Shown here one piece after another: positions 47,012 through 54,596 of a stretch of DNA of 64,000 nt. Made by a program: the position numbers and the translations under genes. Source of the DNA: Saprospiraceae bacterium (GTDB lineage: Bacteria > Bacteroidota > Bacteroidia > Chitinophagales > Saprospiraceae). The notes under the pieces are model-generated. The model ran no database searches. It was not told the DNA's origin and was given only the letters and a program-made list of their open reading frames with translations. The stretch is from contig JADJNW010000004.1 in the NCBI GenBank assembly GCA_016714085.1, forward strand, positions 434,001 through 498,000. The letters are read 5' to 3'. Position 1 is the first letter of the stretch, and each line of letters begins with the position of its first letter.

Positions 47012-47251
47012 ATTCTAAAATAGTCATTGTTCAATTCGGGAAGCAAAATTAAGGATTTCATCATCCTTTTGAAAATTTTATAGCTTTCCATACTAACAGC
47101 TTACGCACAAAAAAGATGATTTGAGTTTTTTATTTTACAATCCACCTGTTGAATTTTACAGTTCAATACTAAAACTCTATGCGCTATCGCTTGGGAATGG
47201 CGCAGGTGTTATAAATTTTGTAATTTGCTGACGCAAAGCAAGATATACCGC

Positions 47252-48317
47252 ATGGCGACTGAATACAAATACAAGGATGTGTTGGGTTTTGATGATCGGA
47301 AAGTCATGGTCTTTGTCATTCCTTTGGTCGGATTTTTAGCGCCATTATTATTTTTTAATGAAACTTTATCCAATGGGCTTTGGGCTTATATGCCAAAATT
47401 CTTAATTTCTTTGCTTTATACTATTGTTTATTGGGCTTCTATAAGAGGTATTTTTATTTACATTCGATTAAAATTTCCGAATTATAAAGATACTCGCAAG
47501 CGAATTCTCTACACGATTTTATTTGTAACGCTGGCTTTTTTTATCCTCAGTGCCCTATTGGAACTCGTACACATGAGCCTCAACGATGTTGGGCATTCCC
47601 CTGGCGTTACCGAATTTGATTACCACGTAGCGTCTTTTACCATTATCTGCTTAGTATCAGCTATTTATGAAAGTGTGTTTTTTTATGATCGTTGGAAAAA
47701 ATCTATGATCGAAGCCGAGCGCTTGCGCCGCGAAAATGTAGAATCTCAATTGGAGGGTTTGCGAAGTCAGGTCAATCCGCATTTTTTGTTTAACAGTCTG
47801 AATACCTTGATTTATATCATTCCTGAAGACCCGCAGCGCGCGGTGCGCTTTGTGCAAATGCTATCGAAAGTCTATCGTTACATCCTGGAAATCAGGGAGA
47901 AGAAGCTGATTACACTGGAGGAAGAACTTAAATTTTTAGAAGCTTATATCTTTTTATTGAAAGAACGTTTTGGTGAAAATCTCAGGATTCACCTGAACGT
48001 TCCGCCGGGTTTTGACCATTTTCAGATCATTCCACTTTCTTTGCAAATGCTGTTTGAAAATGCGATTAAACATAATATTATTTCCGCTGAAAAGCCCTTG
48101 AATATTGAAGTTTTATAGAAAATCAGCACTTAGTGGTGCGCAATAATTTGCAAAAGAAAAACAAGTGATGCCTTCTACTAGAGTTGGTTTGGAAAATATT
48201 CAGCATCGCTACGCCTTCTTTTCTGACGATGAGGTTAAAATAATTGAATCGGATGCCCTTTTTTCGGTTCAGTTGCCATTGATTCCTGCCTCCACTGCTG
48301 CGCCCGTCGCGTTATAA
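47252..48317 (+). CDS. LytS-family sensor histidine kinase (two frameshifts)
   Basis: The start ATG 47252 (MATEYKYKDVLGFDDRKVMV) leads into four membrane helices (about 25-135). A coiled coil (AERLRRENVESQLEGL) precedes the His_kinase domain NPHFLFNSLNTLIYIIP with the phospho-accepting histidine, and the ATPase region reads LSLQMLFENAIKHN. The frame stops at 48118. Inserting one T near 48112 and one C near 48161 continues to the glycine-poor C-terminal part and a stop at 48317. LytS kinases normally sit next to a LytTR response regulator, which is absent here. The damage may be sequence error or decay. Confidence 0.75.
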
Positions 48318-48506
48318 GTATGTAGTACTCCAAAGTTTATATCCGTTTTCAAGCAAAATATTTAGTTTTTTTTGCAAGTGCTGTAAAAAGTCTTGATAGC
48401 AAAAAACATTAAAGATTAGGCGAATCCCCTTGTTAAAAAACGATAGATTTGTATCTTGTCTGCGAATAAAATTATTATCCCAAATAGATAAGTGCAAAGG
48501 CTTTTC

Positions 48507-48594
48507 AAGGCAAAAGGTAAAATGATAAATGTAAAAGGCAAAAGAGGGGCGAGCCTTTACATTTAGCTTTTGAAATTTTACATTTTAACTTAAA
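48507..48594. repeat. direct repeat A flanking the four-helix-bundle gene
   Basis: About 88 bases starting AAGGCAAAAGGTAAAATG and ending TTTTACATTTTAACTT. It is about 85% alike to repeat B at 48949-49040. Each copy has AAATGTAAAA-type words on the left and complementary TTTTACATTT words on the right, so it can fold back on itself. The preceding stretch 48318-48506 shows no gene that I can support. Confidence 0.65.
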
Positions 48595-48598
48595 TAAG

Positions 48599-48967
48599 AT
48601 GGAAAGTCAAGCTATAATTTGGAAGAAAGACTTATCAAATTTGCAGTGATGATATTACGAATTGCGGAGGAATTTCCGTCCACATACGCTGGTAAACACT
48701 TGTCAGGGCAGATTACAAGGTCTGGCACATCTCCAGCACTGAATTATGGAGAAGCACAAGGTGGAGAATCACACAATGATTTTTACACAAGATTAAAATC
48801 TGTCTAAAGGAGTTGAGAGAAACACAAGTAGCTTAAAATTGCTGCCGATGTCCCCATGTTATCCCCAGAAAAGATTGCCCCGGTGCAAAGAATGCAGCGA
48901 ATTGGTAGCAATCTTTACGGCAAGTGTAAAAACGGGCGAAGCCAGGAAAAGGCAAAATGTAAAATGA
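48599..48967 (+). pseudogene. four-helix-bundle (23S intervening-sequence type) protein, multiple frameshifts
   Basis: From ATG 48599 the reconstructed protein reads ESQ..YNLEERLIKFAVMILR, ITRSGTSPALNYGEAQGGES, HNDFIHKIKICLKELRET and SELVAIFTASVKTGEA. This is the four-helix-bundle family first described from 23S rRNA intervening sequences. At least four single-base indels are needed (near 48612, 48784, 48836 and 48887). That is a high load even for this window, so this may be a true pseudogene. The stop at 48967 lies inside direct repeat B. Confidence 0.6.
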
Positions 48968-49040
48968 TAAATGTAAAATGTAAAAGTGGGCGAGCTTCTT
49001 TTACATTTTGCTTTTGAAATTTTACATTTTAACTTTTAAA
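48949..49040. repeat. direct repeat B flanking the four-helix-bundle gene
   Basis: About 92 bases starting AAGGCAAAATGTAAAATG and ending TTTTACATTTTAACTTT, the partner of repeat A. The repeat overlaps the end of the four-helix-bundle frame and ends 18 bases before the oxidoreductase start. Confidence 0.65.
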
Positions 49041-49057
49041 ACCTAAGACTCTAAAAA

Positions 49058-50210
49058 ATGAAAAGGAAGATCAAATGGGCATGGTCGGCGGCGGCATTGG
49101 CGCGTTTATTGGCGCGGTGCACCGTATGGCGGCTAATCTCGATGGCGAAATCGAACTCGTTTGCGGCGCTTTGAGCAGCGATCCCGCCAAATCCAAGGCT
49201 TCTGGTGAAGCATTGTATCTTGATCCGGCTCGCGTTTATGGCAGTTATGAGGAAATGATTCTCAAGGAAAAAGCGCTGCCTGAAGATCAGCGTATGGACT
49301 TTATTTCGATTGTGACGCCGAATCATGTTCACTTCGGACCGGCTAAGATGGCGCTGGAAAATGGTTTCCATGTAATGTGCGATAAACCCTTGTGTTTCAA
49401 TCTGGAAGAAGCGTATGAACTCAAAAAAAGTTGTCGAAAAATCAGGATTGCTTTTTTGGTTTGACGCATACTTACACCGGCTATCCAATGGTGAAGCAAG
49501 CGCGGGCGATGATTAAAAATGATGAATTGGGGAAAATTCGTAAAGTGGTAGTCGAATATCCGCAGGGCTGGCTGTCGCAAAAATTAGAATCCGAAGACAA
49601 TAAACAAGCATCCTGGCGTACCGACCCAACAAAATCAGGCATTGCCGGGGCGATGGGCGATATTGGTACACATGCGGAGAATCTTGCCGAATATATTACA
49701 GGTTTGCATATCACCGAAATGTGCGCCGATATTAGCAAAATGGTGCCGGGGCGCTTGCTCGACGACGATGGGAATGTGTTGCTGCGCTTCAATAATGGCG
49801 CGAAGGGCGTACTCCACGCGCGCCAGATTTCTGCCGGAGAAGAGAATAGCTTGAAAATCTTTGTTTACGGTGAAAAGGGTGGTTTGGAATGGCATCAAAT
49901 GGAGCCGAATACCCTGTGGGTCAAGTGGTTGGATAAATCTACTCAAAAATATCGTACAGGCGTAGGATCGCTTCACCCGGAAGCCCAAGCGCATACGCGC
50001 ATTCCTGCGGGACATCCTGAGGGCTATTTGGAGGCTTTCGCCAATATCTATCGCAATTTTGCTTATTGCATTCAAGCGCGCTTGGATGGTAAAGAAGTGG
50101 ACGAAGTGTATAAAGATTTCCCCGGAGTTGACGAGGGCGTGCGCGGCATGGAATTTATTTACAAAGTAATAGAATCTGGTAATAGTGATGTAAAGTGGAT
50201 TAAATTATGA
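49058..50210 (+). CDS. Gfo/Idh/MocA family oxidoreductase (three frameshifts)
   Basis: An NAD(P)-dependent sugar or inositol dehydrogenase of about 384 residues. The N-terminal Rossmann motif reads GMVGGGIGAFIGAVHRMAA. SIVTPNHVHFGPAKMALENG and VMCDKPLCFNLEEAYEL carry the family lysine in DKP. The second domain has FGLTHTYTGYPMVKQ and GDIGTHAENLAEYITGL with the active-site histidine. ATG 49058 (MKRKIK) is followed by a missing A near 49073, an extra A near 49426 and an extra T near 49452, all in homopolymers. It is the first gene of the carbohydrate cluster with the TIM-barrel isomerase, DoxX and GH88. Confidence 0.87.
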
Positions 50211-50321
50211 TATTGGGAGATTATGATATTTTCCCTCATGGCAATTCTAAATATCTCAATTTCCTAATATTTTAATATCAAAATATCAAAGCAAATATCC
50301 TAATATCTTAATATCATAAAA
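50211..50321. repeat. reiterated ATATC/TAATAT words
   Basis: The gap between the oxidoreductase and isomerase genes is built from recurring words (TCCTAATATCTTAATATCAT, CTAAATATCTCAATTTCC, AAAATATCAAAGC). There is no promoter of standard form. It lies inside the presumed operon. Confidence 0.45.
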
Positions 50322-51377
50322 ATGAAGACAATAAAAGGACCCGCTATATTCTTAGCACAATTCATGGGCGATACTGCGCCATTTAGCTCCTTGGAAAGCA
50401 TTTGCAAATATATGGCCAATCTTGGTTATAAAGGAGTGCAAATCCCTACTTGGGACAGCCGCCTGATCGATCTGAAAACCGCCGCCGAAAGCAAGGATTA
50501 TTGCGATGAATTAAAAGGAAAAATCAATTCTTTTGGACTGGAAATCACCGAATTATCTACGCATTTGCAAGGACAATTGGTCGCCGTGCATCCAGCGTAT
50601 GATGTCATGTTTGACGCTTTTGCAGCAAAAGAAGTACAAAACAATCCGAAAGCCCGTCAGGAATGGGCAACACAGCAGGTGATTTATGCCGGTAAAGCCA
50701 GTAAAAATTTGGGGATTGATCGGGCGGTGACATTCTCCGGTGCTTTACTTTGGCAGACGGTTTATCCTTGGCCCCAGCGCCCAAAAGGCTTGGTAGAAAC
50801 GGGTTTTAAAGAATTAGCTGCGCGTTGGATGCCGATTTTAAATGAATATGATAAAGCGGGTGTGGACGTTTGTTATGAAATCCATCCCGGCGAAGACCTG
50901 CACGACGGCGCGACGTTTGAGCGCTTCCTGGAAGCTACCAATAACCATCCGCGGGTAAATATTTTATATGATCCTTCGCATTTTGTTTTAATGCAATTGG
51001 ATTATTTACATTATATTGATATATATCATGAATTTATAAAGATGTTCCACGTCAAAGACGCAGAATTCAATCCTACCGGGCGTTCCGGCGTGTACGGCGG
51101 ATATCAAGATTGGATTGACCGCCCCGGTCGTTTCCGTTCTTTGGGTGACGGACAAGTGGATTTTGCTTCTATATTTAGTAAATTATCGCAATATGATTTC
51201 GACGGTTGGGCAGTGCTCGAATGGGAATGTTGCATCAAATCGCCGGAGCAAGGCGCGCGCGAAGGCGCTCCATTCATACAGGATCATATCATCGAAGTAA
51301 CCGAGAAAACCTTTGATGACTTTGCTGGCGGCGCTTCGGATGAGGCGACGAATCGGAAGATTTTGGGCTTGGATTGA
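50322..51377 (+). CDS. sugar phosphate isomerase/epimerase (TIM barrel)
   Basis: A 351-residue xylose-isomerase-like TIM-barrel enzyme. Metal ligands appear in order: CYEIHPGED (Glu), ILYDPSHFV (Asp, His), MFHVKDAEF (His) and AVLEWECC (Glu). These residues match the two-metal epimerase/isomerase group that acts with Gfo/Idh/MocA oxidoreductases on inositols or keto-sugars. The C-terminus reads GASDEATNRKILGLD, and a decayed second copy of exactly this tail lies 0.5 kb downstream. The frame is intact. Confidence 0.88.
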   Translation: MKTIKGPAIFLAQFMGDTAPFSSLESICKYMANLGYKGVQIPTWDSRLIDLKTAAESKDYCDELKGKINSFGLEITELSTHLQGQLVAVHPAYDVMFDAFAAKEVQNNPKARQEWATQQVIYAGKASKNLGIDRAVTFSGALLWQTVYPWPQRPKGLVETGFKELAARWMPILNEYDKAGVDVCYEIHPGEDLHDGATFERFLEATNNHPRVNILYDPSHFVLMQLDYLHYIDIYHEFIKMFHVKDAEFNPTGRSGVYGGYQDWIDRPGRFRSLGDGQVDFASIFSKLSQYDFDGWAVLEWECCIKSPEQGAREGAPFIQDHIIEVTEKTFDDFAGGASDEATNRKILGLD

Positions 51378-51424
51378 TTTTATCGAAAAATAGCTGCAAT
51401 TTCGTGATTATAAAAATCACAGGA

Positions 51425-51669
51425 ATGACATATTACATTCAAGTAAAAGATGGAAATCGGAAAGATTTTTGCAGATTATTCAATCCTTGAAAAATCTGGG
51501 CATCATTGAACGCTATGAATCCATTGAGAGTCTGGCGCGTGAGGGCGAGTCTATTTCTTCTGAGGCATTAATGAGTATTCTGGAATACGCTCAAAAAGAA
51601 GCAGCTGAAGGTAAAGTATTATCAATAGAAGAAGTAAAAAAACAAATTGCACTGTGGACGAAAAATTAG
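51425..51669 (+). CDS. antitoxin of a ParE-type pair (one frameshift)
   Basis: An 81-residue protein if one T is restored in a T5 run near 51464: MTYYIQVKDGNRKDFLQIIQ then SLKNLGIIERYESIESLARE, ISSEALMSILEYAQKEAAEG and EEVKKQIALWTKN. The helical C-terminus would clasp the toxin, whose GTG start overlaps this gene by 16 bases. The N-terminus is less certain; without the correction the frame starts only at 51469. It sits in an insertion-like segment behind the isomerase gene. Confidence 0.65.
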
Positions 51670-51842
51670 TCAACTGGACATTTCCTGCAATGGAAATGTT
51701 GGCAGAGATTTATGAATATCTATCTGAATACAGTGAATCCGCAGCAGACAAGTACATTAAAGAGTTAGTTGAATATACGGAGCACTTACAAAAGCATCCT
51801 GAAGCCTGCGCTCCTTGCCGAAATCAAAGATTAGTTGAATAA
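51654..51842 (+). CDS. RelE/ParE-type toxin, C-terminally truncated
   Basis: This frame has a GTG start and 62 residues: MDEKLVNWTFPAMEMLAEIY, EYLSEYSESAADKYIKELVE and EHLQKHPEACAPCRNQRLVE. The N-terminal half of the ParE fold is clear (tandem helices, then the start of the beta sheet). Typical ParE toxins have 90-100 residues with a beta-hairpin that carries the active surface; here the frame ends after RLVE. The toxin is probably inactive. The truncation point lies 22 bases before a duplicated fragment of the isomerase gene. Confidence 0.65.
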   Translation: MDEKLVNWTFPAMEMLAEIYEYLSEYSESAADKYIKELVEYTEHLQKHPEACAPCRNQRLVE

Positions 51843-51863
51843 AAATTAATACAAGACATTTTA

Positions 51864-51911
51864 AACGGCGCTTTGGATGAGGCGACCAATCGGAAGAATT
51901 TAGGATTTTAA
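51864..51911 (+). pseudogene. decayed duplicate of the isomerase 3' end
   Basis: Reading in frame gives NGALDEATNRKNLGF and a stop, against GGASDEATNRKILGLD and a stop at 51330-51377. About 38 of 46 bases are shared. The toxin-antitoxin pair lies precisely between the two copies. Confidence 0.7.
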
Positions 51912-51986
51912 TAAAAGGTAAGAATATTATGCTTTTATGATGTGCATTGATCAAAATTAAAATTTTAATTACATAAAGCTAATATC

Positions 51987-52391
51987 ATGAAAACGCCTCC
52001 TATTATAAGCGATCAACTTGCCTGGTCTTTATTGCGTCGCGCGCTGGCGCTGCTGCTGGTGGCGCACGGTGTGGCTCGGATTTATTTAGGAACGGTGGAT
52101 GATTTTGGCGGTTTTTTAAATGCAAAAGGCTTTCCATTAGGGGTAGTTATTGCATGGAGTATCACTATTTTTGAAATATTGGGTGGAGCATTATTATTTT
52201 TTAATTATTTTACTCGATGGATTGCAATTTTATTTGCTATAGAACTTTTAATGGGGATTATTTTAGTACACGCCCAGAATGGTTGGTTTGTAGTTGGTGC
52301 AAGTACAGGTGGCGTAGAATATAGTGTTTTGCTTATTACTTGCTTTAGTTTAATTGCATTGCGACATCATGATTTGGATGTAAAAAATTGA
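51987..52391 (+). CDS. DoxX family membrane protein
   Basis: This 134-residue protein has four hydrophobic helices and the DoxX layout: LLRRALALLLVAHGVARIYL, FEILGGALLFFNYFTRW, IAILFAIELLMGIILVHAQN, and a last helix ending SLIALRHHDLDVKN. DoxX proteins are small quinone-linked or redox-associated membrane proteins of poorly known function. It starts at ATG 51987 and is followed 27 bases later by the GH88 gene, so they are probably cotranscribed. Confidence 0.85.
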   Translation: MKTPPIISDQLAWSLLRRALALLLVAHGVARIYLGTVDDFGGFLNAKGFPLGVVIAWSITIFEILGGALLFFNYFTRWIAILFAIELLMGIILVHAQNGWFVVGASTGGVEYSVLLITCFSLIALRHHDLDVKN

Positions 52392-52418
52392 CTATCAACA
52401 CTTTTGAATTGTAATGAT

Positions 52419-53590
52419 ATGAAACAAATATTACTTTTTCTCTTCCTTCTTGCGTTCCTGCCTCTTTTGGCACAGCCGAAGATAGATGTAAAAAAAGAAT
52501 TTGAACTGGCGGCGATGCAATATGAAAAAATGCTCGCGGCGCATCCCAATACCGAGTGGCAGCCCTTTACTTCCAAGCCGGACGGCACTTTGAAAGATGC
52601 AAAATCGGATTGGTGGACGAGCGGTTTTTTCGGCGGTTCGCTGTGGTATTTATATGAATTTACAAAAGATAGTAAATGGAAAGACGCGGCGCATCAATGG
52701 TCGATGGCAATTGAGAAGGAACAGCATAATACAGGGACGCATGATTTGGGATTTATGTTGTATTGCCCATTTGGTAATGGTTTGCGGCTGACGAATAATA
52801 ATGCTTATAAAGATATTATGCTCACGGGCGCTCAATCTTTAGCGACGCGCTTTGATCCTAAAGTGGGTGTAATAAAATCCTGGGATCGTTTTCAAAACTT
52901 TGATTATCCGGTGATTGTGGATAATATGATGAATCTGGAATTTTTATTTTGGGCAAGTAAAGTTTCAGGAGATAAGCGTTATTATGATATTTCTGTTACA
53001 CATGCAGATAAAACCATTACAAATCATTATAGACCGGATGGCAGCAGTTATCATGTCGTTTGTTATGATAATAATGGAAATGTAATAGCGAAAAAAAACA
53101 GCGCAAGGCGCAGCGGATGAATCTGCCTGGGCGCGGAAATGCTTGGGGTTTGTACGGTTATGCCGTGATGTATCGCGAAACGAAAGACAAAAAATATTTA
53201 CAACAAGCGCAAAAAGCGGCGAATTTTTGGATACATCATCCCAATTTGCCAAGTGATAAAATTCCTTATTGGGATTTTAATGCGCCCAATCTTCCCAATG
53301 AAGAGCGCGATGCTTCGGCGGCAGCGATTACGGCTTCGGCATTATTTGAATTGAGTAAATATTCCAAAGGAAAATTAAAAAAGCAGTATTTACAAACAGC
53401 GATCAAAACGTTGGAAAGCTTATGTAGTGGGGCTTACAGAGCAAAATTAGGAGAGAATAATAATTTTTTGATCAAGCATTGTGTCGGGCATAAACCCGCT
53501 AAATCGGAAGTAGATGTGCCGCTTGTATATGCCGATTATTATTTTTTGGAAGCATTATTGCGATATGATGCTTTGAAAAAGAAACCATGA
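52419..53590 (+). CDS. glycoside hydrolase family 88/105 protein (two frameshifts)
   Basis: A secreted unsaturated-glucuronyl or rhamnogalacturonyl hydrolase of about 390 residues with a signal peptide (MKQILLFLFLLAFLPLLAQP). The alpha6/alpha6 barrel shows LKDAKSDWWTSGFFGGSLW, HDLGFMLYCPFGNGL, YPVIVDNMMNLEFLFWASK (candidate catalytic Asp), GNAWGLYGYAVMYRETKD and PLVYADYYFLEALLRYD. The frame breaks around 53095-53140: an extra A in an A8 run near 53092 and a missing G near 53134; correction gives KKTAQGAADESAWARGNAWG. It degrades unsaturated oligosaccharides made by polysaccharide lyases. Confidence 0.85.
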
Positions 53591-53791
53591 TATTTATAAT
53601 GTCAAAATGCGTTTAATGCAGTTAGTAAAGTGAAAATTTCTCAAATAAAATAGAATAGTTATAATATCGTTTTATTCCAATTATTATTTTGTACGAGCAC
53701 TCTTATAATACATTTAACAGAAAAATAGTAGCATTTTGGAAAAAACTTTACAAAAGTGAATAAAAATAAACCAATTCTTATTAAAAATACG
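53591..53791. other. AT-rich gap upstream of short RNA copy 2
   Basis: This AT-rich stretch after the GH88 gene has no gene or clear hairpin. It ends at the promoter element of the second short RNA. Confidence 0.4.
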
Positions 53792-53799
53792 TATCTTTG
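53792..53799 (+). promoter_or_regulatory. TATCTTTG -7 element of short RNA copy 2
   Basis: The element TATCTTTG is identical to that of copy 1 and stands four bases before ACATGACTATGAA. A -33 TTG at normal spacing is not visible. Confidence 0.55.
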
Positions 53800-53803
53800 A
53801 GCT

Positions 53804-53864
53804 ACATGACTATGAAATTCGTGCCTGGCGATTTCATTGAAACATATAAATCGCCGGGCATTTT
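53804..53864 (+). ncRNA. short hairpin RNA, copy 2 (ACATGACTATGAA family)
   Basis: The same layout as copy 1: ACATGACTATGAA (53804-53816), a four-base linker, GTGCCTGGCG, then a 12-base stem GCCTGGCGATTT (53823-53834) with AAATCGCCGGGC (53848-53859, one G-U) and ATTTT. The loop and stem length differ from copy 1, but the first 27-29 bases match except for the linker. No gene follows on the plus strand: the next gene converges from the other side, 36 bases away. So the unit cannot be a leader of a downstream gene. A 32-codon frame starting MTMKFVPGDF is possible but out of register with the copy 1 frame after the linker. Confidence 0.6.
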
Positions 53865-53900
53865 AGAACGCATAAACATATTTTACTCATTTAGGGCATT

Positions 53901-54549
53901 TTAAATAAACCTTTCTTTCTTCGCCTTTTCAATGGCTTCTGCTTTGGAATGAACTTCCAACTTCCAATAAATATTCTTAATGTGTGTGCGAATGGTTTCC
54001 TTATCCACATACAATTCTTGGGCAATGGTAGAGTAGCTTTTGCCTTGGGCGAGTAGTTCCAGCACTTCTGTTTCGCGGGCCGTGAGCGGCGAATTATGAT
54101 TCTTTTGAAAAGAAGATACGACCATGCGAGCAATATTGGTGCTCATCGGCGCTCCGCCTTCCATGATTTCGCGGATGGCTTCGATCAAGCGTTCCGGCTT
54201 CATATTTTTAGTCAAATAACCGCCGGCACCTTCACATAAGCGCCTTGAATACCAAATCATCATTCTCATAAACGGTGACCACGATGACTTGGGTTTTGGG
54301 ACGTATTTTTTTAATACGATTAATACCTTCGATGCCATTGATACCGGGCAATTCAATATCCATGAGCAATACATCGGGTCGGACGGATTCTACTGCTGCA
54401 ATCGCATCTTCGGCATTGCCGTAAGTACCTACGATATCATAATTATCAATCGCACCGATGAGGGTAGCAAAAGCTTCCCGAATCACATGATCATCTTCGA
54501 CAATACATACGCGCGTGACATTGGGGCGATAAGAAGAATAATATGCCAT
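53901..54549 (-). CDS. NarL/FixJ-type response regulator (one frameshift)
   Basis: A two-component regulator of about 215 residues. The receiver domain has VCIVEDDHVIREAF (acidic pocket), the phospho-acceptor in DVLLMDIELPGINGIEG, and VIVVTVYENDD. The LuxR-type helix-turn-helix has SPLTARETEVLELLAQGKSY and ELYVDKETIRTHIKNIYWKL. An extra A near 54237 splits the frame; without it VFKALCEGAGGYLTKNMKPE reads through. It follows its sensor kinase gene by 36 bases and is probably its partner. Confidence 0.88.
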
Positions 54550-54554
54550 TTTTT

Positions 54555-54596
54555 AAAGGTTGAAGTACGAAGTACAAAGTACGGTTTATGAAGTAC
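54555..54596. repeat. GAAGTACG word reiteration
   Basis: GAAGTACGAAGTACAAAGTAC and GAAGTACG recur in the gap between kinase and response regulator. The same word recurs at 60294-60370 and, reversed, at 34227-34248. Confidence 0.45.

Noticed and set aside
48312..48497. 61-codon minus-strand frame as a gene
   Set aside because: It has no recognisable family, no promoter element and a composition of random AT-rich DNA; it partly overlaps the end of the kinase locus.
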